Assembly (NCBI GenBank): GCA_934045075.1
Contig: OW203723.1
Location: 8,281,913 to 8,345,912 of the forward strand
Length of the DNA stretch: 64,000 nucleotides
Direction: 5' to 3'
DNA from: Yponomeuta sedellus
Lineage: Eukaryota; Arthropoda; Insecta; Lepidoptera; Yponomeutidae
How positions within the stretch are numbered: the first letter of the stretch is position 1; the number at the start of each line of letters is the position of its first letter. Both the position numbers and the translations under genes were made by a program. The notes under the pieces are model-generated. The model worked only from the letters and a program-made list of their open reading frames with translations, was not told the origin of the DNA and did not search any database. Shown here piece by piece: positions 21,785 to 32,245 of this stretch.

Positions 21785-21938
21785 ACTTTTTGTCCGGATC
21801 TACTTACGGGTGTTGTTATATCGGAAGAGTCCGAACAGGTTTCGCTCCGATTCGCAGAGCTTAATCATGGTAAGCAAAGACGGAGCTTGCGTCGTCGGTT
21901 GCTCGTCTCACACCCGTAAGTAGATCCGGACAAAAAGT
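21785..21938. mobile_element. 154-bp MITE with perfect 29-bp inverted ends
   Basis: The first 29 bases, starting 'actttttgtccggatctac', are exactly mirrored at 21910-21938. The interior includes 'gaagagtccgaacaggtttc' and 'gcagagcttaatcatgg'. A second copy of the left end and interior is at 25664-25790, where the right end is replaced by GC-rich sequence. Confidence 0.85.
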
Positions 21939-22194
21939 CTACCATGTGTTGTGCTTACGAAACTTCTAGTTCAAAAAAGAATAAATTATAGTCGTATATT
22001 TCACCAATAGATGATTCCTTTACTTCGTTCTAACCATGTTTTAATAAAATAATACGATTTGTCTGTATACTAAATAATGCACTCGAACTCGTGGAACTAC
22101 ATGCGCATGAGCATACGAGTATACAACTTTCACATTTATAATATCTTTGGAATGATTTGCTTTTCATGATATTACAAACTAAATAAACAAACAA

Positions 22195-22640
22195 CAAGAC
22201 ACGCCGCTGAGCCCGATCTTCGGCTCTTTTCTTCTAATCACTGCTCGCCCTTTTCGAGAGTCCTATGTCGGACACCGGCTAATTACCAGACCGAGGATAA
22301 TGGGGAGAAAAACTGCTTTTTGATCCCGGCAGAGGGCGAATGATCGACTAGGCCTAAATAAACTGTCAAAGCTATCAAACGCCGTACATTTTTTTGTTTA
22401 CTTATTTGTTTTCTCGTATAGTTAACAAAATGAGGAACTGTCCTGCACGTGGTTGTAAGAATAAAGGGATTCATATGTTTCTCAAGGATTCTAAAAGAAG
22501 AAAGTTGTGGGCCATGAGAAGAAAAAATTGGACAGCCTCTCAAAACAGCGTTTTTTACCAACAACAGAAGCTTTCCGTTTTCTTAACTCTTCCTTTAGCT
22601 GCGGCACGGTCATCATGGAGTACATTTTGTTAGTAAATAT
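22195..22640 (+). pseudogene. THAP zinc-finger fragment of a DNA transposon (decayed)
   Basis: From the ATG at 22430 the frame reads MRNCPARGCKNKG, then KDSKRRKLWAMRRKNWTAS. THAP domains have C-x2-4-C near the start, a conserved Trp and an RxNW segment, followed about 40 residues on by C-x2-H; here the first Cys pair and RxNW are visible and the final C-x2-H is missing. THAP domains bind DNA and occur in P-element-type transposases. Flanking 'gctgagcccgatcttcgg' recurs near 25570 and 25950, which supports a mobile origin. The call is tentative because only about 35 residues match. Confidence 0.4.
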
Positions 22641-22679
22641 TGAGAAAAAAAACTCAATACGAATATCAACAACAAGCTA

Positions 22680-22892
22680 ATGGCGGCGTATTGGGCCTAC
22701 TCGCCGCGCCGGTGGCGACATCTGGAGTCAGCCTTGCGTTTTACTCCCCAATGTGAGGCGGCCCCTCCAAAGGGAAACGAACCTACAATCTCCGCCATGG
22801 TAGGCAGACGGAATAGCGCTAGACTAAAGAGGCACTCTACCTTTGTTGTTTTTCTAGTGTACAATAAAGAATTTTCTTATCTTATCTTAAGT
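22680..22892 (+). mobile_element. Retroposon 3' end with TCTTA-type tail
   Basis: GC-richer sequence ends 'gtgtacaataaag' followed by 'cttatcttatctta', that is AATAAA plus a short tandem tail, as in many LINE 3' ends. Family not identified. Confidence 0.45.
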
Positions 22893-22907
22893 GTTATTAC
22901 AAACCCA

Positions 22908-23272
22908 TCGATATCAACCCCTGTACGTTGCCACTGCTGGGGCAAGGGTCTCTTCCTGCATCGCAAGAAGGTTAGGCCGTACTCCACAACGGTGGCCAAG
23001 TCCAGGTTGGTGAAGGATTATAAGACAGTGTCGCGCCTTACTACGAGAAGTTATCAAGTCGCCCATTATGCCTCTGACATGTCTTAACGACTACCATTAC
23101 ATGACAGCAGGCACCAACGGCTTAACGTGCCTTGCGAAGCACAAAAACGCTCGGAAAAATGCCACTAGCGGTAGTCATGGGACGAACCCCTTAAGCACCT
23201 GACCGCGCATGTTGTTGCTTAATTCAAGTGATTAATTTTCATCACTTGGTGTGACTAGGCCACGAACGTTTC
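22908..23272 (-). mobile_element. 5S rRNA-derived SINE, full length
   Basis: Reverse orientation: tail 'cgatatcaacccctg' at the left, 'catgacagcaggcacc' and 'cttgcgaagcac' in the body, diverged head at the right ending near 'gactaggccacgaacg'. The 135-codon ORF across its left edge is not a gene. Confidence 0.85.
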
Positions 23273-23294
23273 CACAGAGTTACTTCTAGTTATT

Positions 23295-23480
23295 AAAATT
23301 AATGGAACTTAATCTATATACAACAAACATTACGTAGTTTACACACAACCCTACTTACTGTAACACAGTAAAAAAAGAATTAGATACATGCGAGCGAAAC
23401 ACATCAAAATACATTGCATGTTTTTATATTGCATATAGCTGTGAGTTATTTTGTACCTTCTACATAAACAATAAATAAGA
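23295..23480. repeat. Dispersed repeat, unknown family
   Basis: Shares 'ttagatacatgcgagcgaaa', 'gtttttatattgcatata' and 'ttgtaccttctacataaa' with 50285-50460. Both copies lack coding capacity. Confidence 0.65.
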
Positions 23481-24196
23481 TATAAATATAATAATAAATA
23501 AGAGCGCTTTACTAGGCCACGAGAGCTTCAACAAACCCATGTTGGGATATAAATGTGCCATGGAGGTATAATGAGGATAATTTGATTTGTTTCTTTCATT
23601 TTTCCCTGAAAGCTTGCTATTATTTTTTGTCATATTAAAACCTTTGACGGTGACTTTAAATGGAAGGGTGGTTACTGAGGTTGAAAAATGCTTAACCGTT
23701 TTTCCCCAATCACACTCGCTTCCCGGTGACAGAATTATGAGAAATATTCAGAAAACTTCCGTGAGGGCTCCGGAATCTTCCGTGCGTTTTATTTAAAAGT
23801 AATCATGATTTTATTAAAGTTCGAGATTCGTTTTGAACTGAACCATTTCACTAACATTAAATGAAAACATCCTGAGGAAATATAACTAATGTGCTCTGCG
23901 CTTAAAATTTCTAACCCAGGGTGGGGTTCCATAATGTAAGGCCGTACACTCTCTCTTTATCTACTCTACCATAATATCTGTGCCCTACAGCAGTGCGAAG
24001 ATAAGCTGCTTGTAAGCTGTACGAGTATTGTAATTGAGTTTTGATAAAGTGTATGTATATTAAACGACCAAACGAGTTACCCTAAGTTCAGGGACTTAAG
24101 AATATAGTTAAATTCAATTCAATATATTTATTCCTAACGTACGTCCATATTGATTAAAATGGATTCACACATTTGAATTGATAAATAAAAATGATA
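23481..24196 (+). other. Intronic, no gene seen
   Basis: AT-rich; a 69-codon ORF at 23587-23796 shows no recognisable motif and no splice context. Considered non-coding. Confidence 0.55.
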
Positions 24197-24198
24197 AA

Positions 24199-24558
24199 AT
24201 CCCGGCATGGGTGGAATTTTTAGCCTCTAAATAGGTTTTAAAAATTGTCCTTAGCACGGGTAAGTGCATTAAAAATAAACATTGTATAATCATGTGGGTA
24301 CAGTGATATCATTCCAATGTAAAAACCTAACTGCAAGTAGGTAGGTAGTCGGGGCTGTAAGTGATGCAATTTACTTAAGCCAGATGTCACTGCCTGTACG
24401 TAATACAGAGAATAGTGTAAAAAGGTTCGAAATTTTACTGATGCCAGTGAGTCGCCCATTAGCTCAGTTGGAAAGAGCGCTGGCACGGATAGCCAGTGGT
24501 CGCGGGTTCGAATCCCGGCATGGGTGGAATTTTTAGCCTCTAAATAGGTTGTTAAAAT
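24199..24558 (+). mobile_element. tRNA-like retroposon, 5'-truncated dimer with target-site duplication
   Basis: Begins inside a B box ('atcccggcatgggtgg'), continues through arm and body, and then a complete tRNA-like module (A box 'attagctcagttgg', B box 'gggttcgaatcccgg') and end 'gcctctaaatagg'. The B boxes are 313 bp apart. AATGATAAA occurs at 24190-24198 and 24559-24567, a 9-bp target-site duplication, showing that the dimer inserted as a unit. Confidence 0.8.
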
Positions 24559-24810
24559 AATGATAAATGTAAACTTTAAAACTAAATGCCAACTCAAGGC
24601 CAAAAGCAAAATACCTGCTAGGTAATTTTGAAACAATAAGAAGTATTTGCGTAAAATGTAAAAGCAATAATAATTTTATTCCTCTGACGAGCAAACAGAC
24701 GTGGATCTTATATACAACGTCTAATGAATGTTAATTAAATGAAAGAGGTCTGTCAGGATTGTCGCAAGTGACAGACCTCGTCTCTGCTTTCTTCTCCGGG
24801 ATCCGGTAAC

Positions 24811-24905
24811 ACTTCGATATCAACCCTTGTAGGTATATCTCCACTGCTGGGGCTCTTCTTGCATCGCAAGAAGGTTAGGCCATAGTCCACCGCGGGGGCG
24901 AAGTC
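24811..24905 (-). mobile_element. 5S rRNA-derived SINE, 3' fragment
   Basis: 'cgatatcaacccttgtagg' and 'tccactgctggggc', 'cgcaagaaggttaggcc' match the 3' end of the family. Preceded at 24715-24790 by a fragment of the 'gtctgtcaggattgtcgcaag' family seen at 33640 and 46950. Confidence 0.75.
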
Positions 24906-25213
24906 CGCGTAAGTAACACTTAACAAAACATATAAATTAAAATATTAGTAGGTTCGCGCGACTAATAGTAATTGAATACTAAGCAAAGTACGTCTACACG
25001 AAGTGTCATCTAAGAAGAAGAATGGAGCCCGTGTCGTCATCCAATAGTATTATGACAATTATAAAAACCATTTGCCTCGAACCGCTGAATCTGGGAATGT
25101 AGCCAAATCGCTGAGCATAAGTTTGCTCCCGGCCATTTTCCTATCTTATGAGCCAATTCAATTTTTGTTGCAAGGAAGTGTTCGCACATTAGGCCAAATA
25201 TCCAATAGCACGT

Positions 25214-25458
25214 CTACAGTCTATTTATTCTTACTTGTCCAATTTAGTAAACACGATTCTAACCTTAAAATTGAGATTAGATGCCTAAACTAGACATTTT
25301 CTCGCAAATTCATGAACTATGTTTATAAAATTGGCAGCGTGTTATCTAAAAGAGTGTTCAAAATTACTTCATTTATGGAAATATGGACTAAAAGTTACAG
25401 TTTACGTGTAGAATCTTGTTTACTAAATTGGGCAAGTAAGAATATTAATAGATTGTAG
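25214..25458. mobile_element. MITE-like element, about 48-bp inverted ends
   Basis: The left end 25214-25261 ('ttcttacttgtccaattt', 'agtaaaca') is mirrored at 25409-25458 with a few substitutions and a 2-bp indel. Non-coding. Confidence 0.75.
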
Positions 25459-25559
25459 ATAAAGAGCCATCAGTCATGTTAGATACTTTGGGTCAGAGAT
25501 AACAAAGAATACACTTATTGACATATGTTATGCGACGAAATCGCAAAGTGGTCCACAGT

Positions 25560-25980
25560 GATTGGAAGAGGAGGGCCGAAGATCGGGCTCAGTGGCGTGT
25601 CTTGGTAGAGACTTAACATCTAGTACTGCAGTGACACCGACTGATTATGATGTTATAGACTTTTAGTCCGGATCTACTTACGGTTGTTGTTATATCGGAA
25701 GAGTCCGACCAGGTTTCGCTCCGATTCGCAGAGCTTAATCATGGTGAGCAGAGACGGAGCTGGCGTCGTCGGTTGCTCGTCTCACACTACGGGCAAGCGC
25801 GCGTCGCGCCCGCGCCGAGATAGGTGAGGCGGGTGCCGACACTGGCTGCGGGGGATTCCCGCTGGCTTGCGCCGCAGCGCCTATACAAAATTATGATGAT
25901 GTTATAAAAAAAAAACTATCAAATGTTATTCTCAGTGGACCTAATAAGATCGGGCTCAGTGGCGTGTCTTGTAGAGACTT
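25560..25980. mobile_element. Composite transposon debris
   Basis: Includes 'ccgaagatcgggctcagtgg' (shared with 22200 and 25950), 'gtagagacttaacatctag', a second copy of the 21785 MITE left half (25664-25790) and a GC-rich right part. The repeated 'gatcgggctcagtggcgtg' unit provides the empty-site comparison for the solo LTR at 25981. Confidence 0.65.
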
Positions 25981-26250
25981 TGTAACGGTGCAAACCTCTT
26001 CACACCATTTTTATTTCTTTTTCTATAATCTATCATTTTCAAATATTTAAATTATGTACGTCACACATTATTCGATTTCCCCTCATTTTTCATCACTACT
26101 ACTTTACCCTTTGGCCAGATCTGACTTTTTACCTGCTTCTCCAATTTTATCCAGTTTTCTGTTTTAATATTACTACATAATTATTTACAGATAAAACCAC
26201 ACCTGAAGTCGTTCCAGATTTTATTATTTATAAAGATATACAACGTTCCA
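25981..26250 (-). mobile_element. Solo LTR of the TRIM family inserted in another repeat
   Basis: Runs from TGTAACGG to CGTTCCA, 270 bp, with ACTT duplicated at 25977-25980 and 26251-26254. The interrupted target 'tagagactt|aacatctag' is present uninterrupted at about 25605-25625, so insertion point and duplication can be read directly. Confidence 0.92.
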
Positions 26251-26349
26251 ACTTAACATCTAGTAGTGGAGTAACACCGACTGATAATGATGATGATGTT
26301 ATACAAAAAAAAACTATCAAATGTTCAAAAAAAACTCTCTCTCTCTTCT

Positions 26350-26555
26350 TCAGGCTTTATTAGTCCACTGCTTGACATAGCCCTCCCCTAATGAGAGCAA
26401 GGTTGTGCCATCATTGGGGGGTAGTGCCCATAATCCCCACGACGGGCATGCGGGTTGGGGATCGCAGTTTGGTGGAATTGTACTGTAGGGGGCGCTGCTG
26501 CCCACCCCCCGGTTTGTGTCCCTTAGTCGCCTTTTACGATACCCGCGTCACCCGC
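26350..26555 (-). mobile_element. Short retroposon with RTE-like 3' end
   Basis: Contains 'agtccactgcttgacatag', 'catcattggggggtagtgc' and 'gcgctgctgcccacccccc' in reverse orientation relative to 4193-4445. Ends in 'cgccttttacgatacccgcg'. Confidence 0.8.
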
Positions 26556-26634
26556 AGCGCCTATACAAAATGATGATGATCTTATACAAAAAAACTATCA
26601 AATGTTATTGTCAGTCACCTACTTATTTATAGAT

Positions 26635-26820
26635 GGTTTATACCAGAGACAACGAAGGTCATGAGTTCAATTCCCACGGGAAACTGTCGTACTTCATTTG
26701 TACCGTACCAATGGACACAGTCTGGTATACTCCCATGTTTGTGATGTCCTAGCCTAGTTACCATAGCATAGGGTATCCTATTTTTGGTCCAGGACAAGCA
26801 ATTGCGCTGTGTGAAAGTTA
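26635..26820 (+). mobile_element. tRNA-headed SINE, 5' part degraded
   Basis: B-box-like 'gagttcaattcccacggg' followed by 'cccatgtttgtgatgtcc' and 'accatagcatagggtatc'; same family as 39179 and 51238. Its tail is interrupted by the next SINE. Confidence 0.65.
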
Positions 26821-26835
26821 TTATTATTATTGACG

Positions 26836-27090
26836 GCCCCGGTGGCGCAGCGGTTTGGCACGCTGTCTGTAAAACCGAAGGTCTCGGGTTCGATCCCCGG
26901 CCGGGTCAAGCTACGAAACGAACTTTTTTAGTTTGTCTCGGGTCTTGGATGTTATCTTTGTATTTATTATATTAAATCTATCGTCGAGTTAGCACCTATA
27001 ACACAAGTCATTTAGTTTTACTTAGTATAGGGCTAACGAGATCTGTGTATTATGTCCATGAATATTTATTTATTTATTATATAAAAATAC
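26836..27090 (+). mobile_element. tRNA-derived SINE, complete
   Basis: The head 'ccggtggcgcagcggtttgg' (A box) and 'tcgggttcgatccccggcc' (B box) form a tRNA-like module with CCGG ends that pair. The body has 'agttagcacctataacac' and 'gggctaacgagatctg', and the tail is TTTA-rich. A truncated relative lies at 20695-20825 in reverse. Not a functional tRNA gene because of the retroposon body and irregular arms. Confidence 0.75.
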
Positions 27091-27563
27091 CATTGATTTA
27101 ACACCTTTCAAATAACAACTTTCTCTAGTTTTTTTGTAATGTCCCTGCGTGACCAGTTCTGTATGTAAGTAATTATGTTACTCAATGTATACTACTTGAA
27201 CTAAGTATACATAAGTACTTGCGATGGATTAAACATGTTTGTTCTTTGATTTATAAGTTAAAAGATTTAAAAGGCATTAATTTTTGGCCTACAAACGTAA
27301 TCTAAGATAAGATACCTCTTCCTAGAATTAACTAACGCTGGGTTGTAGTGATTTAATTATTTATAATATATTCTTTATTGCAAACAGTAAAAACGAAATA
27401 ACATTACATAAAATTTATGTTAAGCAGTTTCTCAATAAAAATAAATCGATCGATTATTATTATTATATCAGACAGCCATAACAATTCATGTCAAAATTGT
27501 AGTTGTGTGAACGTAAAGTCTTACACACTAATGCAGTGTTTTTTGTATTTCTTTTCGTTGCAG
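27091..27563 (+). other. End of intron 1, no repeat seen
   Basis: AT-rich sequence ending in a pyrimidine tract and AG at 27562-27563. Confidence 0.75.
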
Positions 27564-27645
27564 AGTGAAAAACTGGGCGCTTAAATTCGGCGTCGACCTG
27601 TGGGAGTTCGGGAGGCACTTCACAAAGATGAACCAGATACAAAAC
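27564..27645 (+). CDS. stj: Calcium channel alpha2/delta subunit, second coding exon
   Basis: 82 bases: one base that completes the Glu codon split at 8210, then 27 codons reading VKNWALKFGVDLWEF and GRHFTKMNQIQN. Acceptor 'cgttgcag' precedes it and the donor GTGAGT starts at 27646. Alpha2/delta proteins begin their mature ectodomain with VK-x-WA-x-x-F-G-x-x-L, the start of the VWA_N region before the von Willebrand A domain. The phase fits exactly with both neighbours, which is the main evidence that these three distant pieces form one gene. Open frame beyond the donor is intronic. Confidence 0.88.
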
Positions 27646-28280
27646 GTGAGTACCGACACCCCTTGCTCAAACGTAGAACAGCATTTTTCATCTTTAAGGA
27701 AAACGTCTTGACTGGACCAGAAAATGCTGAGACAGTGCGTTTTTTAGTCGTTAAATGTTTGGGGCTTATTTGTAAAATTTTGTAATGACTTATTTTGAGG
27801 TCAGTTTTTTCTACTGAAAAAAACATGTCCCCGACGTTTGCTAAATGCCGTACAAAAAGCGAAGAAAGGAGCCCAAAACTATACTACTGTTTCACTTAAT
27901 TACTTCAACTATTTTAAAACTTCAATTATGCAGTTGTCTATCATTGTCTTGGAATCCTAACAGAGAAGAGGTATACGAAAACCAGTACTACTATTCCTTT
28001 TATTCAGTAACTAGGCTATATACAATTATAAAAACTATTATTGAAATACCCCAAAAACTTTAAGACGTTTCTTCAGTATTGATATTGTTACTATTTCCAA
28101 ATAGCAAATGTTCTTTTCTCATATACAATGACCTCGCCATCTTTTGTGTGACAAATATCCCAGTATTATAGATTAGGACAATACTACAAACATGAAAAAT
28201 ATATACTCTATTATGTATTAGGAGCGCCAGCTCGCTGGATCGACGATCTGAGGAAAATAACATTTTAGACTTTTATGTGC
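27646..28280 (+). other. Start of intron 2 (27646-55232), no repeat seen
   Basis: Intron 2 runs 27.6 kb. This part is AT-rich with several short ORFs lacking motifs. Confidence 0.7.
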
Positions 28281-28299
28281 TTCAATTTAATAGGGATAA

Positions 28300-28500
28300 A
28301 AGAAATAGCGACTTCAATAGCGTCTTTCTACGATGCACTAAGTAAAAAGTCTTGCAAAAGGCTTGTAAAAAACCTCAGGTGCGGCGCAACGACCACTATC
28401 GGTCAGACGCGCCCGCACAAAATCGCATCGGGCATAAGTTTACACCCGGCATTCAAGGCTTCCCAACCCTACGCCCCACACACTTCCAAAATTTTTTTTA
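28300..28500 (+). repeat. Dispersed repeat, first of a direct pair
   Basis: 'acgatgcactaagtaaaaag', 'gacgcgcccgcacaaa' and 'catcgggcataagtttac' recur at 29185-29320. The two copies flank the 5S-like palindrome. Confidence 0.75.
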
Positions 28501-28534
28501 TCGTTTACTTATTTTATTACAATAAGAATCGCTC

Positions 28535-29153
28535 GTAGCCCCGGCTGCCTGAGTAATCTTAAACGATCACGAAGTTTAAGCAACATAGAGCGCGTTCAGT
28601 GCATGGATGGTGACCGTCTGTGACTAACGCTAGTGGCATTTTTCTGAGCGGTTCCGGGCTTTGTCAAGCAGTTGGTGCCGGCTGCCGTCGCTAGATGGCA
28701 GTCGTTAAGCCAAGTCAGAGGCCTTACGACGGCTTGAAAACTTCTGACAGTAAGACCAGCCACTGGGCTTGCAACCCTCACCAATCCGGACTTGGCTTCC
28801 GTGGTGGAGCATGGCCTATAGCTTCCTCAAGAAACCCGTGCCTCTCGGTGGGGACATAATAGGTTGATGATGCTCCACCACGGGGGCCAAGTCCGGATTG
28901 GTGGAGGCTTGCAAGACTAGTGGCTGGTCTTATTATCAGAAGTTTTCAAGCAGCCGTAAGGCCTCTGACTTGGCCTAACGACTGCCATCTATCGACGGCA
29001 TCCGGCATCAACTGCTTAAAGTGCCTTGCAAATCACGGCACCACTCGGAAAAATGCCACTAGCGTTAGTCATAGACGGTCACTCATGCATGCACTGAACG
29101 CGCCTTATGTTGCTTAACCTCCGTGATCGTTTAAGATCACTCAGGCAGCCGGG
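28535..29153. mobile_element. Giant palindrome: two 5S-derived SINE copies head-out, tail-to-tail
   Basis: The left half (28548-28868, +) begins 'tagccccggctgcctgag' and the right half ends with its reverse complement. Each half carries the 5S-like head ('aagtttaagcaac', 'gcatggatggtgacc'), 'cagtcgttaagccaagtc' and 'acttctgacagtaag', and the tails meet at about 28868. Arms are roughly 285-320 bp with moderate divergence. The outer 19 bp are unlike other 5S SINE copies in the window and may be true inverted termini. Confidence 0.8.
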
Positions 29154-29169
29154 GCTATACCAGGTATTG

Positions 29170-29345
29170 CGTCAGTTCAACACCGTCTATCCACGATGCA
29201 CTAAGTAAAAAGTCTTGCAAAAAGCCTGTATAAGCCCCAGGTGCGGCGGAACGACCACTATCGGTCGGACGCGCCGGCACAAAAACGCATCGGGCGAGAG
29301 TTTACACTCGGCATTCAGGGCTCCCCCACGACCCCTCGTCCCGCC
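29170..29345 (+). repeat. Dispersed repeat, second of a direct pair
   Basis: Matches 28300-28500, with 'gaacgaccactatcggtcg' and 'catcgggcgagagtttac'. Family unknown; GC-rich relative to surroundings. Confidence 0.75.
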
Positions 29346-29455
29346 CCCTCCCCCTCCCTGTTACTTATCACGGGGTTGCAACATGAAATACGTTGGAAAC
29401 ACCAGAAGGCTCGACTCGTCCAGCTGGTCTGTGTGCGTCTCACTTAGACTGGCGT

Positions 29456-29792
29456 GACATTGCTTTTACACTGCTGGGGCACGGGTCTCTTCCTGCATCG
29501 CAAAAAGGTTATAACATACTCCACCACGGGGGCCAAGTCCGGGTTGGTGGAGGATTGTAAGACAGTGGCGGCTTTGCTGTCAGAAGTTATCAAGTCGCTC
29601 ATAAGGCCTCTGACATGGCTTAACGACTGCCATTACATGACAGCCGGCACCAACGGCTTAGCACGCCTTGCAAAGCACGGGAACGCTCGAAAAAAATACC
29701 ACTAGCCGTAGTCACCGGACGGCCACCCATCCTGCTACATCCAATCCATGATTATAATCACTCGGTTTGACTAGGCCACGAGCGCTTCTCTT
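29456..29792 (-). mobile_element. 5S rRNA-derived SINE, full length
   Basis: Reverse orientation: 'cactgctggggcacggg' left, 'taacgactgccattacatg' and 'cttgcaaagcacgggaac' in the body, head at the right ending 'tgactaggccacgagcg'. Confidence 0.85.
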
Positions 29793-31625
29793 AAATACCA
29801 TATAGAAACATAATAAAAGTTACAAAATAAAACCATAAAAAACCATTTTCCAATGTTTTCGAGATCAAAAAAAAATGTGAAAAATGAAGTTAATATAATA
29901 ATAAAAAAACTTATTACATTTAGATGATGCATAAAAACATTGTTTTACGAGATAACGCAAATATTGATAAACGCTTCAAATATTATGACAAAATTATGCG
30001 TCGCATTAATGGAGTGTTTTGTACCACGTGGTTAGAATGACTATTTAACGGGATTTTTTTTATTTTTTTAAATATTTTTTTATTCTATATAGGTACGTCC
30101 TACGGCAGGGCACAGGTCTTCTTTTAGAAAGAGAGAGTATGGGCTTGATTACCATATTTTATATTATTTACAGGTTATATTATTCCGAAAAAAAAACCAT
30201 GTGCACTTAAGTTAATAAGATTAATTATGGCCTCACGCAGCAGATAAAAAATTGTTTAAAGTTCTCCACAGGAAATTATGAAATTAGAGCTTCTCTGCAC
30301 AATCGGTTTCTTAATTGAAATTTTTACAACATAAATACTTAATCGTCAGTCTAGCTTTTCTTCTCCAAAAAGGAACCAGACAGAACAATGCTTAAGAATT
30401 TACTGAAATTTTCAATTCGGAAACCGGTGGTAATATTGTCCTAACTTTACTTGCCGTCGCCTATCTTTATCTTACAACCTTTAATATATTTGAAACTGGC
30501 TATGGCTAACACCTGCGTTATTATCGTGAACGGAAACTGTCCGTGTGTCTGGTGAAATCAATTTTCGATAACTTGTTCTGAATGAATCTTCTGTGCGTTT
30601 TATGTAGCGGCTGCAACCCGAGGCAACGTTTTATCGCCGAATCTGATGCCCGTGTTAGATACCGCCTCGTAAAACTGCCTCTAGAGGTTTACGTAATAAG
30701 CCCCGTTCTAACTAGAGTTTGCCGCAGTTAGAAATGCGGCTATATGAACTTACTAGCCGATGACTTGATCGTGTCGACGCTAATAATATTTTTATAATCG
30801 ACTAGCAGATCCGGCAAAATTCCTCGAGCGCTCGCAGCGCCATCTACCGAGGCCCGCTGTGACTCTGCACTATCAAGGTGTCTATAAAAAAATCATTGTA
30901 ATAAATTTGTTCCAAGGTCCGAAATCGGAAGTGGTTTAGTGACACTCGCGTTATTATTAAGTAATTTATTGGTTTTTAAAAAAGCTTTTACTATTGCAAA
31001 ATATTTGGTAATTTGGGCACGCGTGGTAATTAAGCCCATTCAGTCTCTGTGTAAATGTTTGTGCCTTGCAGTTGGATATACATAAGCTACATAAAAAATG
31101 CGAAAATATATTTTCGCTTTTTTTTGTAAAATGTTCTCGCAAAAGTTTTTGTAAAATGTGAATTCCAATAGAGTGGTTTCAGGAATTGAGCATTTTAGAA
31201 TTAACTACGTATTACACAATCAGTGAATCTGTAATACGTGATTCCAGGGTTTCTTTGTAGCCTTTGAAAGATTTCCAATGTTTGTCGTTGGTAAATTGTA
31301 TTTGAAATATTGGAACAGTAACGTATTTTTATTCGAAATAAAATTTATGTTTAAGCGAACATTCCGGATACATTCCAGATATTTCTTTACATAAAAGAAA
31401 ATGTGATGTAGCGCAACTAACTAGGACGACCAAAGTACAATATGCGCTCGTTCAATGTTTGCAGTCTTCGTAGAATCTAAGGAAAATGCAGGTTATATTG
31501 GCCAAGTTTTCTAATATTAAACAAGGTTGGCTAGAGGTTTTTAATAAGCAAACCGCTACCACTATCTTATTCTTATTTTAAATCCCATTTGTACGATGTC
31601 TAGACACGTTACATTTTATCAACAC
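29793..31625 (+). other. Intronic, no repeat or gene seen
   Basis: Long repeat-poor stretch. The 30440-30880 part is of balanced composition and could include regulatory sequence. Nothing specific identified. Confidence 0.6.
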
Positions 31626-31627
31626 TT

Positions 31628-31700
31628 AATGCGTCATTGGCCTGACAGTTAAAGGCCAGACTATCACTGCAAAGGTCGTAGGCTTAACTCCCGTCAGGGG
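31628..31700 (+). repeat. tRNA-like SINE head remnant
   Basis: 'cattggcctgacagttaaag' followed by 'aaaggtcgtaggcttaac' and 'tcccgtcaggggt' has the spacing of a tRNA A box and B box. A retroposon body was not recognised. Confidence 0.35.
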
Positions 31701-31991
31701 TAAGGTTGATTTTTTCAGTTTGTATTGAACTTGTCTGAAAAATTTGAAAGCAGCGGTTATGAAAAAGTGTAGAGAGAAAAAACGACAAATAAAATGTTGG
31801 GAAATCTCAACAACGAAATCTCGAATAAAATCACGAACAATTAGTACAGCCTCTTCATCTATCAGAACAATAGCCTGCAGCTTTGCGGCACGCACACACT
31901 ACTCTGGCTGGCTACTAATGGTTCTCGTAGATTCAAGTTTGTGTTGAAATATTTTAAGATATGCCTTTTAAAAAACAAACTAGCAGTAGTT

Positions 31992-32234
31992 GTTATATTA
32001 TTTTTAATGCACTAACCCGTGCTGAGGGCAACTTTAAAAACCTATTTAGAGGCTAAAAATTCCAAAAATTATGTACGTATTAAAGAGAATATTGTAAAGA
32101 GGTTCGAAATTTTACTGATGCCGGTGAGTCGCCCATTAGCTCAGTTAGAAAGAGCGCTGGCACGGATAGCCAGAGGTCGCGGGTTCGAATACCGGCATGG
32201 GTGGAATTTTTAGCCTCTAAATAGGTTTTTAAAA
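31992..32234 (+). mobile_element. tRNA-like self-complementary retroposon with 11-bp target duplication
   Basis: Flanked by TAGCAGTAGTT at 31981-31991 and 32235-32245. The 5' end 'tgcactaacccgtgctgag' through 'cctatttagaggctaaaaa' is the reverse complement of the family's 3' arm; a complete tRNA-like module follows (A box 'attagctcagttagaaag', B box 'gggttcgaataccgg') and the copy ends 'gcctctaaataggttttt' plus A's. Confidence 0.88.
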
Positions 32235-32245
32235 TAGCAGTAGTT

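Noticed and set aside
24450..24530. tRNA gene candidate
   Set aside because: A and B boxes are present, but the anticodon loop lacks T at position 33, the acceptor stem is short, and the unit is part of a repeated retroposon.
26838..26912. tRNA gene candidate
   Set aside because: Head of a SINE with a long body; the arm geometry is irregular.
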